Assembly (NCBI GenBank): GCA_028691955.1
Contig: JAQUYH010000002.1
Location: 99,223-163,222, forward strand
Direction: 5' to 3'
Source: Bacilli bacterium
GTDB taxonomy: Bacteria > Bacillota_I > Bacilli_A > RF39 > UBA660
DNA: 64,000 nt
Part shown: positions 1 to 7,965 of the stretch, piece after piece
How positions within the stretch are numbered: the stretch's first letter is position 1
How the letters are laid out: the number at the start of each line of letters is the position of its first letter
Made by a program: the position numbers and the translations under genes
Notes under the pieces: model-generated
Database searches by the model: none
The model's input: the letters and a program-made list of their open reading frames with translations, nothing else
What the model was told of the DNA's origin: nothing

Positions 1-1165
1 CAGGCATAGCCATAAGCTTACCTTTAATCGTCGCATATACATCCTTAAAAGTTGGAAAATCATCACTCGCAAAGTGACTGAAGTCAGCATTAAAATCTAT
101 TCCAAACCTCTTATATGTATCTTGAACAACTTCACTAAACATAGTTAAAACGTCTTCTGAGATACTTGGATCATAATACTTCATAAAAGCTTTAAGAGTT
201 TGAAGAGTTCTTGTCAAAACAGTGTAACCCAAACCACTTTTTAATTCATCTTCATCCACATCAAGAGTAACATCGAGTGGATTTACCATACCATATTCCC
301 CACCACGGCCAAGATCTATAAAATCTCCACCATATAATTTTGTCATATCAGCAAGTTCACCTTCTGGATCAATTACCACAATTTGATGACCATTTCTAAA
401 ATTAGCTCTAAGTAACAACTTAGCAGCTGTACTTTTACCAGAACCAGAAGTACCTAATATAATCATATTGGCATTATTTCTATTATGCTCTTTTCTAATT
501 TGAAATAAAAATTGATTAAATAATATAACTCCTCCAGAGAAATCAACACCAAGTAGTGTAGATAATCCTGGATCTTTAATACTATCAAATATAAAAGGAT
601 ACATTGCCGCAATAGTAGGAGATGGAATTGGAGTACCTATTCTACTCTCAACCTCTTGCTTTGGATATATTGGCAATATTGATTTAAAAACCTGCTCCTG
701 TTGGAATCTTAACGGTACAGCTCTCATTTCTAATGATTCAATGAAGTTTTTAACTTGTAACTTCTTTGCCGTAAGTTCTTCCTCTGAACCAGCAGTAACA
801 ACAACATGCATTTGAAAATCAAATATACTAGATTGTGTAGCTGCTAATTGCTGAATAAAATATTCCAAAGATTCATAGTCTTGTCTGATTCTTTCTTGAA
901 TCGTCTTATCATTTTCATCTTGATATCTTTGTTTTAAATCAGCAATTTCTTTATTTAACATTTTACTTATTACACTAAAAGGTAGTGGTATATGTTTAAT
1001 AACAACCTTTATTCCTGGAACGCTTGTTAAATCCGCCAAATATCCTGGATTAATAAACTTAGGATATGATACAACCGATAAAATAGTTGAATATTTATCA
1101 CTAATAATTATATCAGCTGGTCTAAACTGCAAGCCTTTAGGAGCTATTTCAGATTTTAAACTCAT
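1..1165 (-). CDS. VirB4/TraE-type secretion ATPase, C-terminus beyond window edge
   Basis: Translating the minus strand from the ATG at 1165 gives 388 open codons that run off the left edge of the window. A Walker A motif GTSGSGKST (about 433-460) is followed by VVIDPEGE, the usual layout of VirB4/TraE/PrgJ ATPases that energise type IV secretion at the inner face of the membrane. Residues 1-200 are the poorly conserved region before the motor domain. The start overlaps the stop of the preceding gene by ATGA, so the two are probably translationally coupled. The Walker B and C-terminal motor parts lie outside the window. The family call is firm; the role (conjugation, secretion or pilus) is open because no relaxase or coupling protein is visible. 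Confidence 0.85.
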   Translation of the reverse strand, partial: MSLKSEIAPKGLQFRPADIIISDKYSTILSVVSYPKFINPGYLADLTSVPGIKVVIKHIPLPFSVISKMLNKEIADLKQRYQDENDKTIQERIRQDYESLEYFIQQLAATQSSIFDFQMHVVVTAGSEEELTAKKLQVKNFIESLEMRAVPLRFQQEQVFKSILPIYPKQEVESRIGTPIPSPTIAAMYPFIFDSIKDPGLSTLLGVDFSGGVILFNQFLFQIRKEHNRNNANMIILGTSGSGKSTAAKLLLRANFRNGHQIVVIDPEGELADMTKLYGGDFIDLGRGGEYGMVNPLDVTLDVDEDELKSGLGYTVLTRTLQTLKAFMKYYDPSISEDVLTMFSEVVQDTYKRFGIDFNADFSHFASDDFPTFKDVYATIKGKLMAMP

Positions 1166-1746
1166 TGTTCAACACCTACCGTTCCAAATGTTGTTGTCAT
1201 TCCACTATTCAAAAAATTATCCAAAATTATTCTTAGATCATCATTTGATGTTTGCTGTGTTGTCAAACCTGCATTAGCAAAATGTGTGATCAAATTTCTA
1301 ATTTTTTTGTTAATAGAATCCGTATCTTTATCCTTAAAAAGTAAATAATACTCAGTGTCAACAATATCATTTTTAATAAAGAAATCACATTTGTTTAAAT
1401 CTTCAAGAATAATCTTTCTTCTAGCAGGATTCTGTTCCTTATTAAATTGCATTTGAAGCTCAGAAATATAAACTTGAATATCAACAGGTCTATCCGCAAC
1501 AATTAACCAAAATTCATAATTAATAGTATTATATACTATTTTTAAATTATCAATTATAGCATTTTGCGTAAATGGATCTGTTATAAATATGTTACGGGGT
1601 TGTATTTTTACACCCGTAACTTTTTCGTTGTTCTCAAGTACAATCATTCCATTAGTAATACTTCTAACAGGTATTGTATCTTCTGTAAATTTACTTTTAG
1701 GATTACTTTTTACTTGTGTTGTTGTCTTTTGATTCATACGAAGCAC
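1162..1746 (-). CDS. VirB4 N-terminal-domain-like conjugation protein
   Basis: A soluble protein of up to 194 aa without membrane segments, encoded directly before the VirB4 ATPase and overlapping it by 4 nt. The pattern around 'TGVKIQPRNIF', followed by an Ile-rich region and a partner-like C-terminal segment, recalls the small N-terminal (TraC-like) domain that usually precedes the VirB4 motor or is encoded next to it. A GTG at 1746 sits 5 nt after an AAAGG ribosome site; the alternative ATG is at 1737. The gene overlaps the end of the PrgI-like gene by about 44 nt. The assignment rests on position and general pattern, so it is moderate. Confidence 0.5.
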   Translation of the reverse strand: MLRMNQKTTTQVKSNPKSKFTEDTIPVRSITNGMIVLENNEKVTGVKIQPRNIFITDPFTQNAIIDNLKIVYNTINYEFWLIVADRPVDIQVYISELQMQFNKEQNPARRKIILEDLNKCDFFIKNDIVDTEYYLLFKDKDTDSINKKIRNLITHFANAGLTTQQTSNDDLRIILDNFLNSGMTTTFGTVGVEQ

Positions 1747-2035
1747 ACCAACCTTTCCATATAAATTTTTGTCTTTCCGTAAAAAATTTATACATTAATA
1801 TTAAAACTGTTAAAACATTGTGATAATTAGCAACAGGGAATATAAGAAATGCCGAAAGCAAAAGAGGAGTAAGGGCTAAAACTAGAATAGGAATTTGTTG
1901 CAAAGGTAATGCAATTAGCATTAGTAATGTTAAAAATATTCCTATAGAAAACAATATTAAATCAAAAGGATTAAATATTCCAAATATTAACATTGATTTC
2001 TTTGAATTAGCAGGTATTAAAAATTGACCATTCAT
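1703..2035 (-). CDS. PrgI/VirB3-like T4SS inner-membrane protein
   Basis: A 110-aa protein with two closely spaced hydrophobic segments (about residues 25-47 and 50-72) and a C-terminal basic/aromatic stretch ERQKFIWKGW, typical of the PrgI family, the Gram-positive counterpart of VirB3. VirB3-like proteins dock the VirB4 ATPase to the membrane channel. The position between the VirB6-like gene and the VirB4 genes matches the order VirB6-PrgI-VirB4 of Gram-positive conjugation operons such as pCF10. Confidence 0.75.
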   Translation of the reverse strand: MNGQFLIPANSKKSMLIFGIFNPFDLILFSIGIFLTLLMLIALPLQQIPILVLALTPLLLSAFLIFPVANYHNVLTVLILMYKFFTERQKFIWKGWCASYESKDNNTSKK

Positions 2036-2053
2036 TTATATCACTTCCCCTTT

Positions 2054-4459
2054 TTATGTGTTTCTATTATCATCCTGACCCGGTAAAATTATTCCAGGTC
2101 TTCCATTATTTGTACCAATCTGGCCAGAATTATTCATTGATGAACCAGGTCTATTACCACTAGCTGTATTAAAGTTTCCTTGACCAGAACCATTATTTGC
2201 AGAACCCTGACCAGAATTATTCATTGATGAACCAGGTCTATTACCACTAGCTGTATTAAAGTTTCCTTGACCAGAACCATTATTTGCAGAACCCTGACCA
2301 GAATTATTCATTGATGAACCAGGTCTGTTACCACTAGCTGCATTAAAATCTCCTTGACCAGAGCCATTATTTGCAGAACTCTGACCAGAATTATTCATTG
2401 ATGAACCAGGTCTATTACCACTAGCGGCATTAAATCCGCCTTGCCCAGAAGGCCAAGGCCTAGTAGTACCATCAGAATAAAGTTGGTTACCATCGTTACC
2501 TACAAAAGATGTAGGATGTGGTTCTGAAGCAGCGGTTTCCGTTGAAGCTCTAGGCGCAGTAGGAGTTTTAGGAGAAACATTGTCAATTTTTGGAGCCGCT
2601 TTTGCAGCTGCAATTTGAGCTTCAACTCTTGCAACACCTTTATCTGCTTTAGTAAGACTTTCAATTTGTTTTTTCAATGTATCAATCTGATCTGTACTAT
2701 CTTTCACCTGTTTTGTATATTTATTTACCATAACTGCTGCTGCTGCTCTTTCTTCTGGAGTATTTGCTGCCTGTAAAGTAGCCTGTGCCTCAGTTAACTT
2801 AGTATTCAAGTATGCGTTTCCTGATTTTGTAGCTGCAAGCATAGCTGATTTATTAGCATAATCACCATTAGAAGAAACTTTAGAATAAGCACTTGTTATT
2901 CTTGCCAAATCTTCTTCAGTAGCCTTTCCATCTGCAGCTATTTTGTCTAATATTGGTTTTACTTCATCAATTTTTGCTAAATGTTCATTTCCTTCTTTAG
3001 TATCTCTCTCGTTTTGCTTTTTCTCTAATTTTGCCGTTCTAGACGCTTGCCTTGTTTCAAGATTGCTCTTATGCATCAAAGAACGTTGTGTATCCCCAGA
3101 ATATTTCTTGTCAGCTGACCAACCACCAGAGTCATATCTACCTTGTGCTTCTTTTAACATAGCAGTATTTCTTTCTTTAAATTTTTCAAGGGCTCTATCA
3201 CCTCTGCCAACAGCTGCCCCGCCACCTAACAATGCTGCATTCTTTAAAAAGTTGCCAGCAAGAGAACCACCAGCAGCCAAAGCACCACCAGCTTTTGTTG
3301 CCAAACCGCCTAATAGCGGAGCTTCTGCCATTTTTTTAAATGGATTTAGCGTTAATTTACTAGCATTTTTGATCCCTAATAAATCTTCTAATAATTTAGG
3401 AACTTCCTTAGCAAACAACAACAATCCAAAAGTTATAAATACAGTTACCATAGGGTAAGTGTTTCCTGTTCCAGAAACAAATGAGAATATTCCACCACTT
3501 GTATTAATTAATAAAATTAAATTTAAAGCAAATGCTATAACGCCTATTCTAACAAACAGGCTTGCCCAAGTTGATAAACATTCTTTTCCCCAGTTAGCTA
3601 AAGTATTATTTTTCTTTCCAGGAGTTAAGGAAAGCATTATAGGAATAGGAGCAATCATTTGTAAAAATCCTAATTTTACAGACCTAATTGCCAAATCCAA
3701 GCAAAAACCTATCAAAATCCAAACAAGGCCAATTCCAACAACAGTAGAAATAAGATAATTGTAATCAAACAAATAGTATTCTTCATTTTGATAGAAAGTC
3801 CCATCAGAAGTGCCCGCAAAAACCGTGCTGATATTTTTTAAATCTCCGCCCCAAATATAACTTAACGTTCCTTCAGATAAAGCTTTTTGATAAGAAGTTC
3901 CTGCAATTTTACCATCACTATCTTCATTTAAAGCTGAAACACATGAGTCAGTAAGTGAAAGGCCTGTATAATTTCTACACTCAGATAATTTTGTTGTAGG
4001 CCTAAAAAAACTCAAGAATGTATAAACTGATAACATTTTTGTACTGTCAGCAGTATCAGCCGTTGTTGTATTATCACCCAATAATACCTTTTGAATAACA
4101 TTATTAGAAAACAACGCTTTCTGTAAATAATAAGCTTCATTAAAAAGCATAGGTACAGAAGCTAATAATGCTATACAAATAACAATATTTTGAATTAACT
4201 TTCCACCGCCTTTTTGTTTGTCAGTAATAGAATCAGGATTAATCACATATGTTATAAAAGAAAAAGCCAATTTAAAAAGCATAATAATTGTAAGCAATAC
4301 ATACATTCTGTTAGAAAAATCAGCAATTTGATCTGCCGTAAAAATAGTCGCCTCAGAAAGCATAGAAAAAAGCCAATAAGCTTGGTCAATTAGTCCGTAA
4401 ACTACACTATCAAAAAAGAAAAAGATTGTTCTTAAAATCGTTGTAACTGAATCAACCAT
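2054..4459 (-). CDS. VirB6/TrbL-like polytopic membrane protein with repeat tail
   Basis: An 801-aa protein. Residues 1-360 contain several hydrophobic segments (about 45-70, 85-105, 235-260, 265-285, 305-325, 335-350), as in VirB6/PrgH channel proteins. Residues 380-430 are Gly/Ala-rich, 430-620 are charged and Ala-rich with coiled-coil character, and 620-670 form a Pro/Thr-rich linker. The last 130 residues hold about four copies of a 29-residue Gly/Asn/Ser unit. An extended hydrophilic C-terminus is known in Gram-positive VirB6 proteins; this repeat tail is unusual. The gene starts 13 nt after the preceding secreted-protein gene and is followed by the PrgI-like gene. It probably forms the inner-membrane channel. 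Confidence 0.7.
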   Translation of the reverse strand: MVDSVTTILRTIFFFFDSVVYGLIDQAYWLFSMLSEATIFTADQIADFSNRMYVLLTIIMLFKLAFSFITYVINPDSITDKQKGGGKLIQNIVICIALLASVPMLFNEAYYLQKALFSNNVIQKVLLGDNTTTADTADSTKMLSVYTFLSFFRPTTKLSECRNYTGLSLTDSCVSALNEDSDGKIAGTSYQKALSEGTLSYIWGGDLKNISTVFAGTSDGTFYQNEEYYLFDYNYLISTVVGIGLVWILIGFCLDLAIRSVKLGFLQMIAPIPIMLSLTPGKKNNTLANWGKECLSTWASLFVRIGVIAFALNLILLINTSGGIFSFVSGTGNTYPMVTVFITFGLLLFAKEVPKLLEDLLGIKNASKLTLNPFKKMAEAPLLGGLATKAGGALAAGGSLAGNFLKNAALLGGGAAVGRGDRALEKFKERNTAMLKEAQGRYDSGGWSADKKYSGDTQRSLMHKSNLETRQASRTAKLEKKQNERDTKEGNEHLAKIDEVKPILDKIAADGKATEEDLARITSAYSKVSSNGDYANKSAMLAATKSGNAYLNTKLTEAQATLQAANTPEERAAAAVMVNKYTKQVKDSTDQIDTLKKQIESLTKADKGVARVEAQIAAAKAAPKIDNVSPKTPTAPRASTETAASEPHPTSFVGNDGNQLYSDGTTRPWPSGQGGFNAASGNRPGSSMNNSGQSSANNGSGQGDFNAASGNRPGSSMNNSGQGSANNGSGQGNFNTASGNRPGSSMNNSGQGSANNGSGQGNFNTASGNRPGSSMNNSGQIGTNNGRPGIILPGQDDNRNT
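2103..2450 (-). repeat. 87-bp coding tandem repeat, about 4 copies
   Basis: Four consecutive units of 87 bp encode a 29-residue motif whose core is NRPGSSMNNSGQ. The two central units are almost identical at the DNA level, while the outer ones differ by a few bases, so the array probably grows and shrinks by recombination or slippage. It encodes the C-terminal tail of the VirB6-like protein. Confidence 0.9.
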
Positions 4460-4472
4460 ATATGCTCACCTT

Positions 4473-5279
4473 CTAACTAATAATACTTTTAACACATCCT
4501 ATAGCATCAGAACCTGCTGATGTTATACTAACAATAAAATCAACAATAACAAAACTCAAGAAAATTATAATTGCCGCAACTAATCTCTTAGCAAATAAAG
4601 CCTGTGCCTTTTTAATTTTCGCTTCATCTGCAGCCATTACCGCACGTGCAATATCCAAAGATCCAAATAATAAAACTCCAATTGGTGCAATAATCCTTAA
4701 CAAAGAATACGCTATACCAAAAAGTTTAAAAACTCCAACATCAGATGGACAAGAGCCTAAAATAGAACTATAAGAAACATTTACACTTGCTCCGTTATAA
4801 CCAAAAGCAGTAGCATAATCTAAAGAAGAAACATCAGCTTCACTAAGTTGTTTTAACAAAGAAAATTTTGCCAAAACTCCAGAACAATTACTACCAGTAC
4901 TAATAACCCACATTTTACTTCCATCCTCACATAAGCTAACAGATGGACAAGAAGATGATAAAAAATAGGATGATGCATCTTCTTCATTAATAAACATGCC
5001 TGGTCTTGTATCCTCAACAAATTTTGTAATTGTTTTGTTTATTTCATCACTACTACCGCCAAATACATAAGTCCATATTTTATTTACTGTAGTTTGTGAG
5101 CCGTATAAATCTGCTCTAGGACTACCACCAACAACATGCACAGTAGCATAAATATTTCCAGAAAGCGCGCCATCTTTTTTATAAACACAAACCGCATAAT
5201 TACTAGCAGCTTTCACCTCAAAAGGAAATATAAAAAATATTACAAATATAACCAAAAATAATAATTTTTTTAAATTCAT
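4473..5279 (-). CDS. Secreted protein ending in a VirB2-like two-TM domain
   Basis: A 268-aa protein. Residues 1-24 form a signal peptide ending near VKA-AS. Residues 25-180 are an extracytoplasmic region with about seven cysteines (for example SSSCPSVSLC). Residues 185-268 contain two hydrophobic segments around a loop with E..IKKAQ and a terminal GCVK. This C-terminal part matches the complete neighbouring 105-aa protein (shared G.LD...AV, IKKAQ, KR, A.GC.K.I), so it looks like a fusion of an ectodomain to a TrbC/VirB2-type module. It has its own promoter region upstream (5312-5355). Its function is unknown; a T4SS pilus or channel component is inferred from context. Confidence 0.6.
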   Translation of the reverse strand: MNLKKLLFLVIFVIFFIFPFEVKAASNYAVCVYKKDGALSGNIYATVHVVGGSPRADLYGSQTTVNKIWTYVFGGSSDEINKTITKFVEDTRPGMFINEEDASSYFLSSSCPSVSLCEDGSKMWVISTGSNCSGVLAKFSLLKQLSEADVSSLDYATAFGYNGASVNVSYSSILGSCPSDVGVFKLFGIAYSLLRIIAPIGVLLFGSLDIARAVMAADEAKIKKAQALFAKRLVAAIIIFLSFVIVDFIVSITSAGSDAIGCVKSIIS

Positions 5280-5311
5280 ATAATCACTCTTTACTATTGT
5301 GCTTCCACAAC

Positions 5312-5355
5312 ATTATACTAAATATATAATACACTATAAACATGCTAAAAGTCAA
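5312..5355 (-). promoter_or_regulatory. Promoter region for the T4SS-like sub-operon
   Basis: In the gap after the 105-aa gene two overlapping sigma-A-like arrangements are visible on the minus strand: TTGACT, 18 nt, TATTAT (5326-5355), and TTATAG, 16 nt, TATAAT (5312-5339). They follow the terminator at 5371-5396, so the VirB6/PrgI/VirB4 part can be transcribed separately from the Tad part. Confidence 0.5.
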
Positions 5356-5370
5356 TAAAAACAAAACAAT

Positions 5371-5396
5371 AAAAAAAGATATAAATTAATATATCT
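5371..5396 (-). terminator. Rho-independent terminator after the VirB2-like gene
   Basis: On the minus strand a 7-bp stem AGATATA/TATATCT with a short loop is followed by seven T. It lies 19 nt beyond the stop of the 105-aa gene. The stem is AT-only, so termination may be partial. Confidence 0.5.
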
Positions 5397-5414
5397 AATC
5401 TCTTAATTTATAAA

Positions 5415-5732
5415 TTAAACCTCAAGTATTACTTTCATACATCCTAATGCAGAAGTTCCGTCATCAGAAAGTAATCCAAATGCAAATTCAATTATTGCTG
5501 GTATTAAGAATACAATAACACCATATATAATTCTTTTAATTAACATACTTTGAGCCTTTTTAATTTCATCCTCTTTTTGACTAGTTACTGCTTTACCTAA
5601 ATCAAGCATACCCATAATAACCAAAATAATAGGGATACCAAATTGAATAATGTTGATAACACTACCAACTATGTTAACAATTTCTTCAGGTAAACAAGCA
5701 TCTACACCAATAGTATCTAATACATTTAACAT
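5415..5732 (-). CDS. TrbC/VirB2-like small two-TM protein
   Basis: A 105-aa protein with two hydrophobic segments (about 20-45 and 70-92) separated by a polar loop containing EDEIKKAQ and followed by a GCMK motif. The size and topology fit VirB2/TrbC pilin-like subunits of type IV secretion systems. It lacks an obvious long signal peptide. A good ribosome site (GAGGTGG) precedes the ATG. It is flanked by a terminator downstream and a possible promoter upstream, suggesting a dose different from its neighbours, as expected for a structural subunit. The C-terminal half of the next gene is a paralogue. Confidence 0.55.
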   Translation of the reverse strand: MLNVLDTIGVDACLPEEIVNIVGSVINIIQFGIPIILVIMGMLDLGKAVTSQKEDEIKKAQSMLIKRIIYGVIVFLIPAIIEFAFGLLSDDGTSALGCMKVILEV

Positions 5733-5780
5733 TTTTCCACCTCACTATAATACTATCATAATATCTCTTAAAAAGTCAAT

Positions 5781-6761
5781 CTAAAACAAACCTAATATCT
5801 TTTTCTTTTCACTATCTACATTATCAACTAACCTATCAAATCCCATTTTAATCAGAAACGCCATTAAAGGTCTATTCAATTTATCTCTTTCATCAAGTGG
5901 AGGCAAATTATAAAATACCTTTATTTTTGCTTCATATTCAAAATCCAAAACATCTTTCGGTTCTAATAAACTTTGTGATAAAACAACTTTCTTATTTTTT
6001 AATTTCGTTAAAGAATTTCTATCTAACATCATTAATTTATTAAGCTTAATAACTGAAGGTTCCACTAAATATATAACATCATGACACAAGTCATCTAAGT
6101 TACTATTATTTAAATCAACTAAAATTATTTCATAACTATTATTCTTAACAATATTATTTCCCAAGTCTTCTTTTTTAATACTAATCATATCTTTTTCGTT
6201 AAAATAAACAAAATCATTTTTATCTATTTCAATAGCCATAACTTTATACTTTTCTTGAAGTTTTCTCTTCATCATATAAGCTAAGCTAGTAGAACCAGAT
6301 TGTTTAGTAATATTTTTTATTCCAATTACTTTAGTTGTGGACAAATCAGTATACTCGTTATTAACAGTGATTTTAACGTCCTCAATTTGTTGAATATGAG
6401 CAACATCACGATAACTATTAGGATGATTATACAAGTAAATAATACCTTCAACATTTTTAGTAAAATTATAAATTTTCATAGAAACTAACTTAGATAAGTA
6501 CTTTGGATCGCCAGACTCATCATCATCTTCCAATAGCAAAATAACCTTATCCATATCTAACATAATAGATAATTTTTTTAAATTTTCTAAATTTTTATAA
6601 TCCTTTATTGCTGTTATATCTAAAATCATTCTTTGAAAATAAAAATTTTTAAAAGCGTTGCCAAGCTCTTCGGCATCGAACTGCCCCTCAACTTTTTTAA
6701 TAACTTCTATATCCAAAGAATCTAATAAATCTTTATATTTGTTTGCTACTATTACATTCAT
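5781..6761 (-). CDS. TadZ/CpaE-like pilus localisation protein with degenerate P-loop
   Basis: A 326-aa soluble protein. Residues 1-140 look like an atypical receiver-like domain. Residues 140-326 resemble the MinD/ParA-type ATPase half of CpaE/TadZ, starting with an alternating hydrophobic strand (TKVIGIKNI) followed by TKQSGSTSLAYMM where a deviant Walker A (KGGxGKT) is expected. The signature glycines and the GKT core are not conserved, so ATP binding may be weak or lost. TadZ proteins place Tad pilus machines in the cell. It follows two TadE-like genes with a 9-nt gap, consistent with a tad operon. Confidence 0.65.
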   Translation of the reverse strand: MNVIVANKYKDLLDSLDIEVIKKVEGQFDAEELGNAFKNFYFQRMILDITAIKDYKNLENLKKLSIMLDMDKVILLLEDDDESGDPKYLSKLVSMKIYNFTKNVEGIIYLYNHPNSYRDVAHIQQIEDVKITVNNEYTDLSTTKVIGIKNITKQSGSTSLAYMMKRKLQEKYKVMAIEIDKNDFVYFNEKDMISIKKEDLGNNIVKNNSYEIILVDLNNSNLDDLCHDVIYLVEPSVIKLNKLMMLDRNSLTKLKNKKVVLSQSLLEPKDVLDFEYEAKIKVFYNLPPLDERDKLNRPLMAFLIKMGFDRLVDNVDSEKKKILGLF

Positions 6762-6770
6762 AACTGCCTC

Positions 6771-7238
6771 CTAATAACTAGACAAATCATACAAGGTTTT
6801 TGTTTCACCATATATAGGTATTTTAATACCATCCAATAACGGAATATCAAAGTACATATAAGTAACTACACCATAATAAGTTCCTCTAATTGTTTCATAT
6901 TCATACACACAATAATTATACTTACTAGTAAAGCTCAATAAAATTCCCTTAGCACTACCGTCGATATCTTTTCCTTTTTCGGTAGCACAAGTAGGTGTTA
7001 GATAAGTATTGATTCTATAGCCATAATTAGATAATTCGTCTTCTAAAGATGCAACAAAGTCATCCCTAGTCAAATTTCCATCTTCAAACCCATTATTTTC
7101 TTCAATCATTTGAATAATTCTGTTTTTTACTTTATACGCCTTAGAATAAGCTGAAGAAGTAGCTAGTAAAGCAATTAAAACAGCAAAAAAAGTTATAACA
7201 ATACCTAGTATTGCCGAATTAGCCATTGACTCTTTCAT
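6771..7238 (-). CDS. TadE-like minor pilin-type protein
   Basis: A 155-aa protein that starts MKES, has one hydrophobic segment (about 7-30) and a C-terminal extracytoplasmic domain. The region YYGVVTYMYFDIPLLDG and the following KIPIYGETKTLY are nearly repeated in the next upstream protein (7248-7682), so the two are paralogues. Two cysteines (near TPTCAT and YNYCVY) are shared with that paralogue. The topology and position between the Flp-like pilin and TadZ fit TadE/TadF minor pilins. Confidence 0.55.
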   Translation of the reverse strand: MKESMANSAILGIVITFFAVLIALLATSSAYSKAYKVKNRIIQMIEENNGFEDGNLTRDDFVASLEDELSNYGYRINTYLTPTCATEKGKDIDGSAKGILLSFTSKYNYCVYEYETIRGTYYGVVTYMYFDIPLLDGIKIPIYGETKTLYDLSSY

Positions 7239-7247
7239 AGCTCACCT

Positions 7248-7682
7248 CTAATCAGTATTAAATCTATAAATAATTTCTGTTTTAGAATAAACAGGGATTT
7301 TAACAGTCCCAACAACGGGAAGATCAAAATACATATAAGTTAAAACACCATAATAATCCTTGTTAGTTAAATCAGTGTTATCAGGGCCATAATGATAAAT
7401 ACAATATTGAAAATTAGAAGTCCCAATTTGTTCTAAAACATCACCTGATCTTGTTGGGCAATTTGCCAAACCATTCTTATATCCAAGCGAATTTAAAACA
7501 TTATTGATTTCTACAACAGATGAATCATTATACCCCTCATACTTTTCTATAGCATTCACAATTCTGCTGTTAGCCTTAAAGGCTTTCATATAACTTAAGA
7601 TTCCAGAAAGAAAAGCAAAAGTTACAATTATAAACAATATAATAATATTATAAAGAAAAGTACTTCCTATGCTTTCTCTCAT
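7248..7682 (-). CDS. TadE-like minor pilin-type protein (paralogue)
   Basis: A 144-aa protein with N-terminus MRES, one hydrophobic segment (about 10-33), an extracytoplasmic domain with two cysteines (ANCPT and FQYCIY) and the tail YYGVLTYMYFDLPVVG. It is paralogous to the adjacent 155-aa protein. It lies 16 nt after the Flp-like pilin gene and 9 nt before the paralogue. It is probably a minor pilin or pseudopilin pair partner of the Tad machine. Confidence 0.55.
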   Translation of the reverse strand: MRESIGSTFLYNIIILFIIVTFAFLSGILSYMKAFKANSRIVNAIEKYEGYNDSSVVEINNVLNSLGYKNGLANCPTRSGDVLEQIGTSNFQYCIYHYGPDNTDLTNKDYYGVLTYMYFDLPVVGTVKIPVYSKTEIIYRFNTD

Positions 7683-7698
7683 AAACTATCCTCCTAAT

Positions 7699-7899
7699 TT
7701 ATTCAGTAGCGTTACATGAACTGTTACTACAATCTACACAGCTACCTCCGCACCAACATTGTCCATTTTCAGTACATTCAGATCTTGCTTTAGCATTATT
7801 CATCATATTATTAATTAATGGAGTTGCAACCGCTGCAATAACACCTATTAAAATGATTGCTACCACTGTTAAATTTGCCTCTCCTGACGCTTCTTTCAT
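7699..7899 (-). CDS. Flp/Tad-like major pilin with Cys-rich tail
   Basis: A 66-aa protein. Residues 5-7 are SGE, then a long hydrophobic helix (about 9-29) ends in PLINNMM, as in type IVb Flp prepilins. A class IVb cleavage between G6 and E7 is possible but does not match the usual G/xxxxEY pattern. The last 25 residues contain six cysteines (SECTENGQCWC, then SCVDC and SSC), which is not typical of Flp pilins. A very strong ribosome site (GGAGGGTGG) and a dedicated promoter (7929-7957) suggest high expression, as expected for a major subunit. Confidence 0.65.
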   Translation of the reverse strand: MKEASGEANLTVVAIILIGVIAAVATPLINNMMNNAKARSECTENGQCWCGGSCVDCSNSSCNATE

Positions 7900-7928
7900 T
7901 TTATCACCACCCTCCGACTTTCACTATA

Positions 7929-7957
7929 ATCATATCATACTATAAGTTAATCTTCAA
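7929..7957 (-). promoter_or_regulatory. Promoter of the Flp-like pilin gene
   Basis: TTGAAG, 17 nt and TATGAT on the minus strand, located in the 66-bp gap between tadC and the pilin gene, about 30 nt before its ATG. It allows extra transcription of the pilin inside the long operon. Confidence 0.5.
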
Positions 7958-7965
7958 ACAAAACA

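Noticed and set aside
2103..2450. Regular repeats that could be taken for a CRISPR array.
   Set aside because: The units are contiguous, 87 bp, without unique spacers, and encode an in-frame 29-residue protein repeat.
2943..3758. Long plus-strand open frames opposite the VirB6-like gene.
   Set aside because: Their translations are low-quality, lack ribosome sites and mirror the codon pattern of the minus-strand gene.
1..5732. An integrative conjugative element.
   Set aside because: No relaxase, coupling protein, integrase or attachment site is visible, and the genes continue without a break from Tad genes. The region left of the window could still change this.
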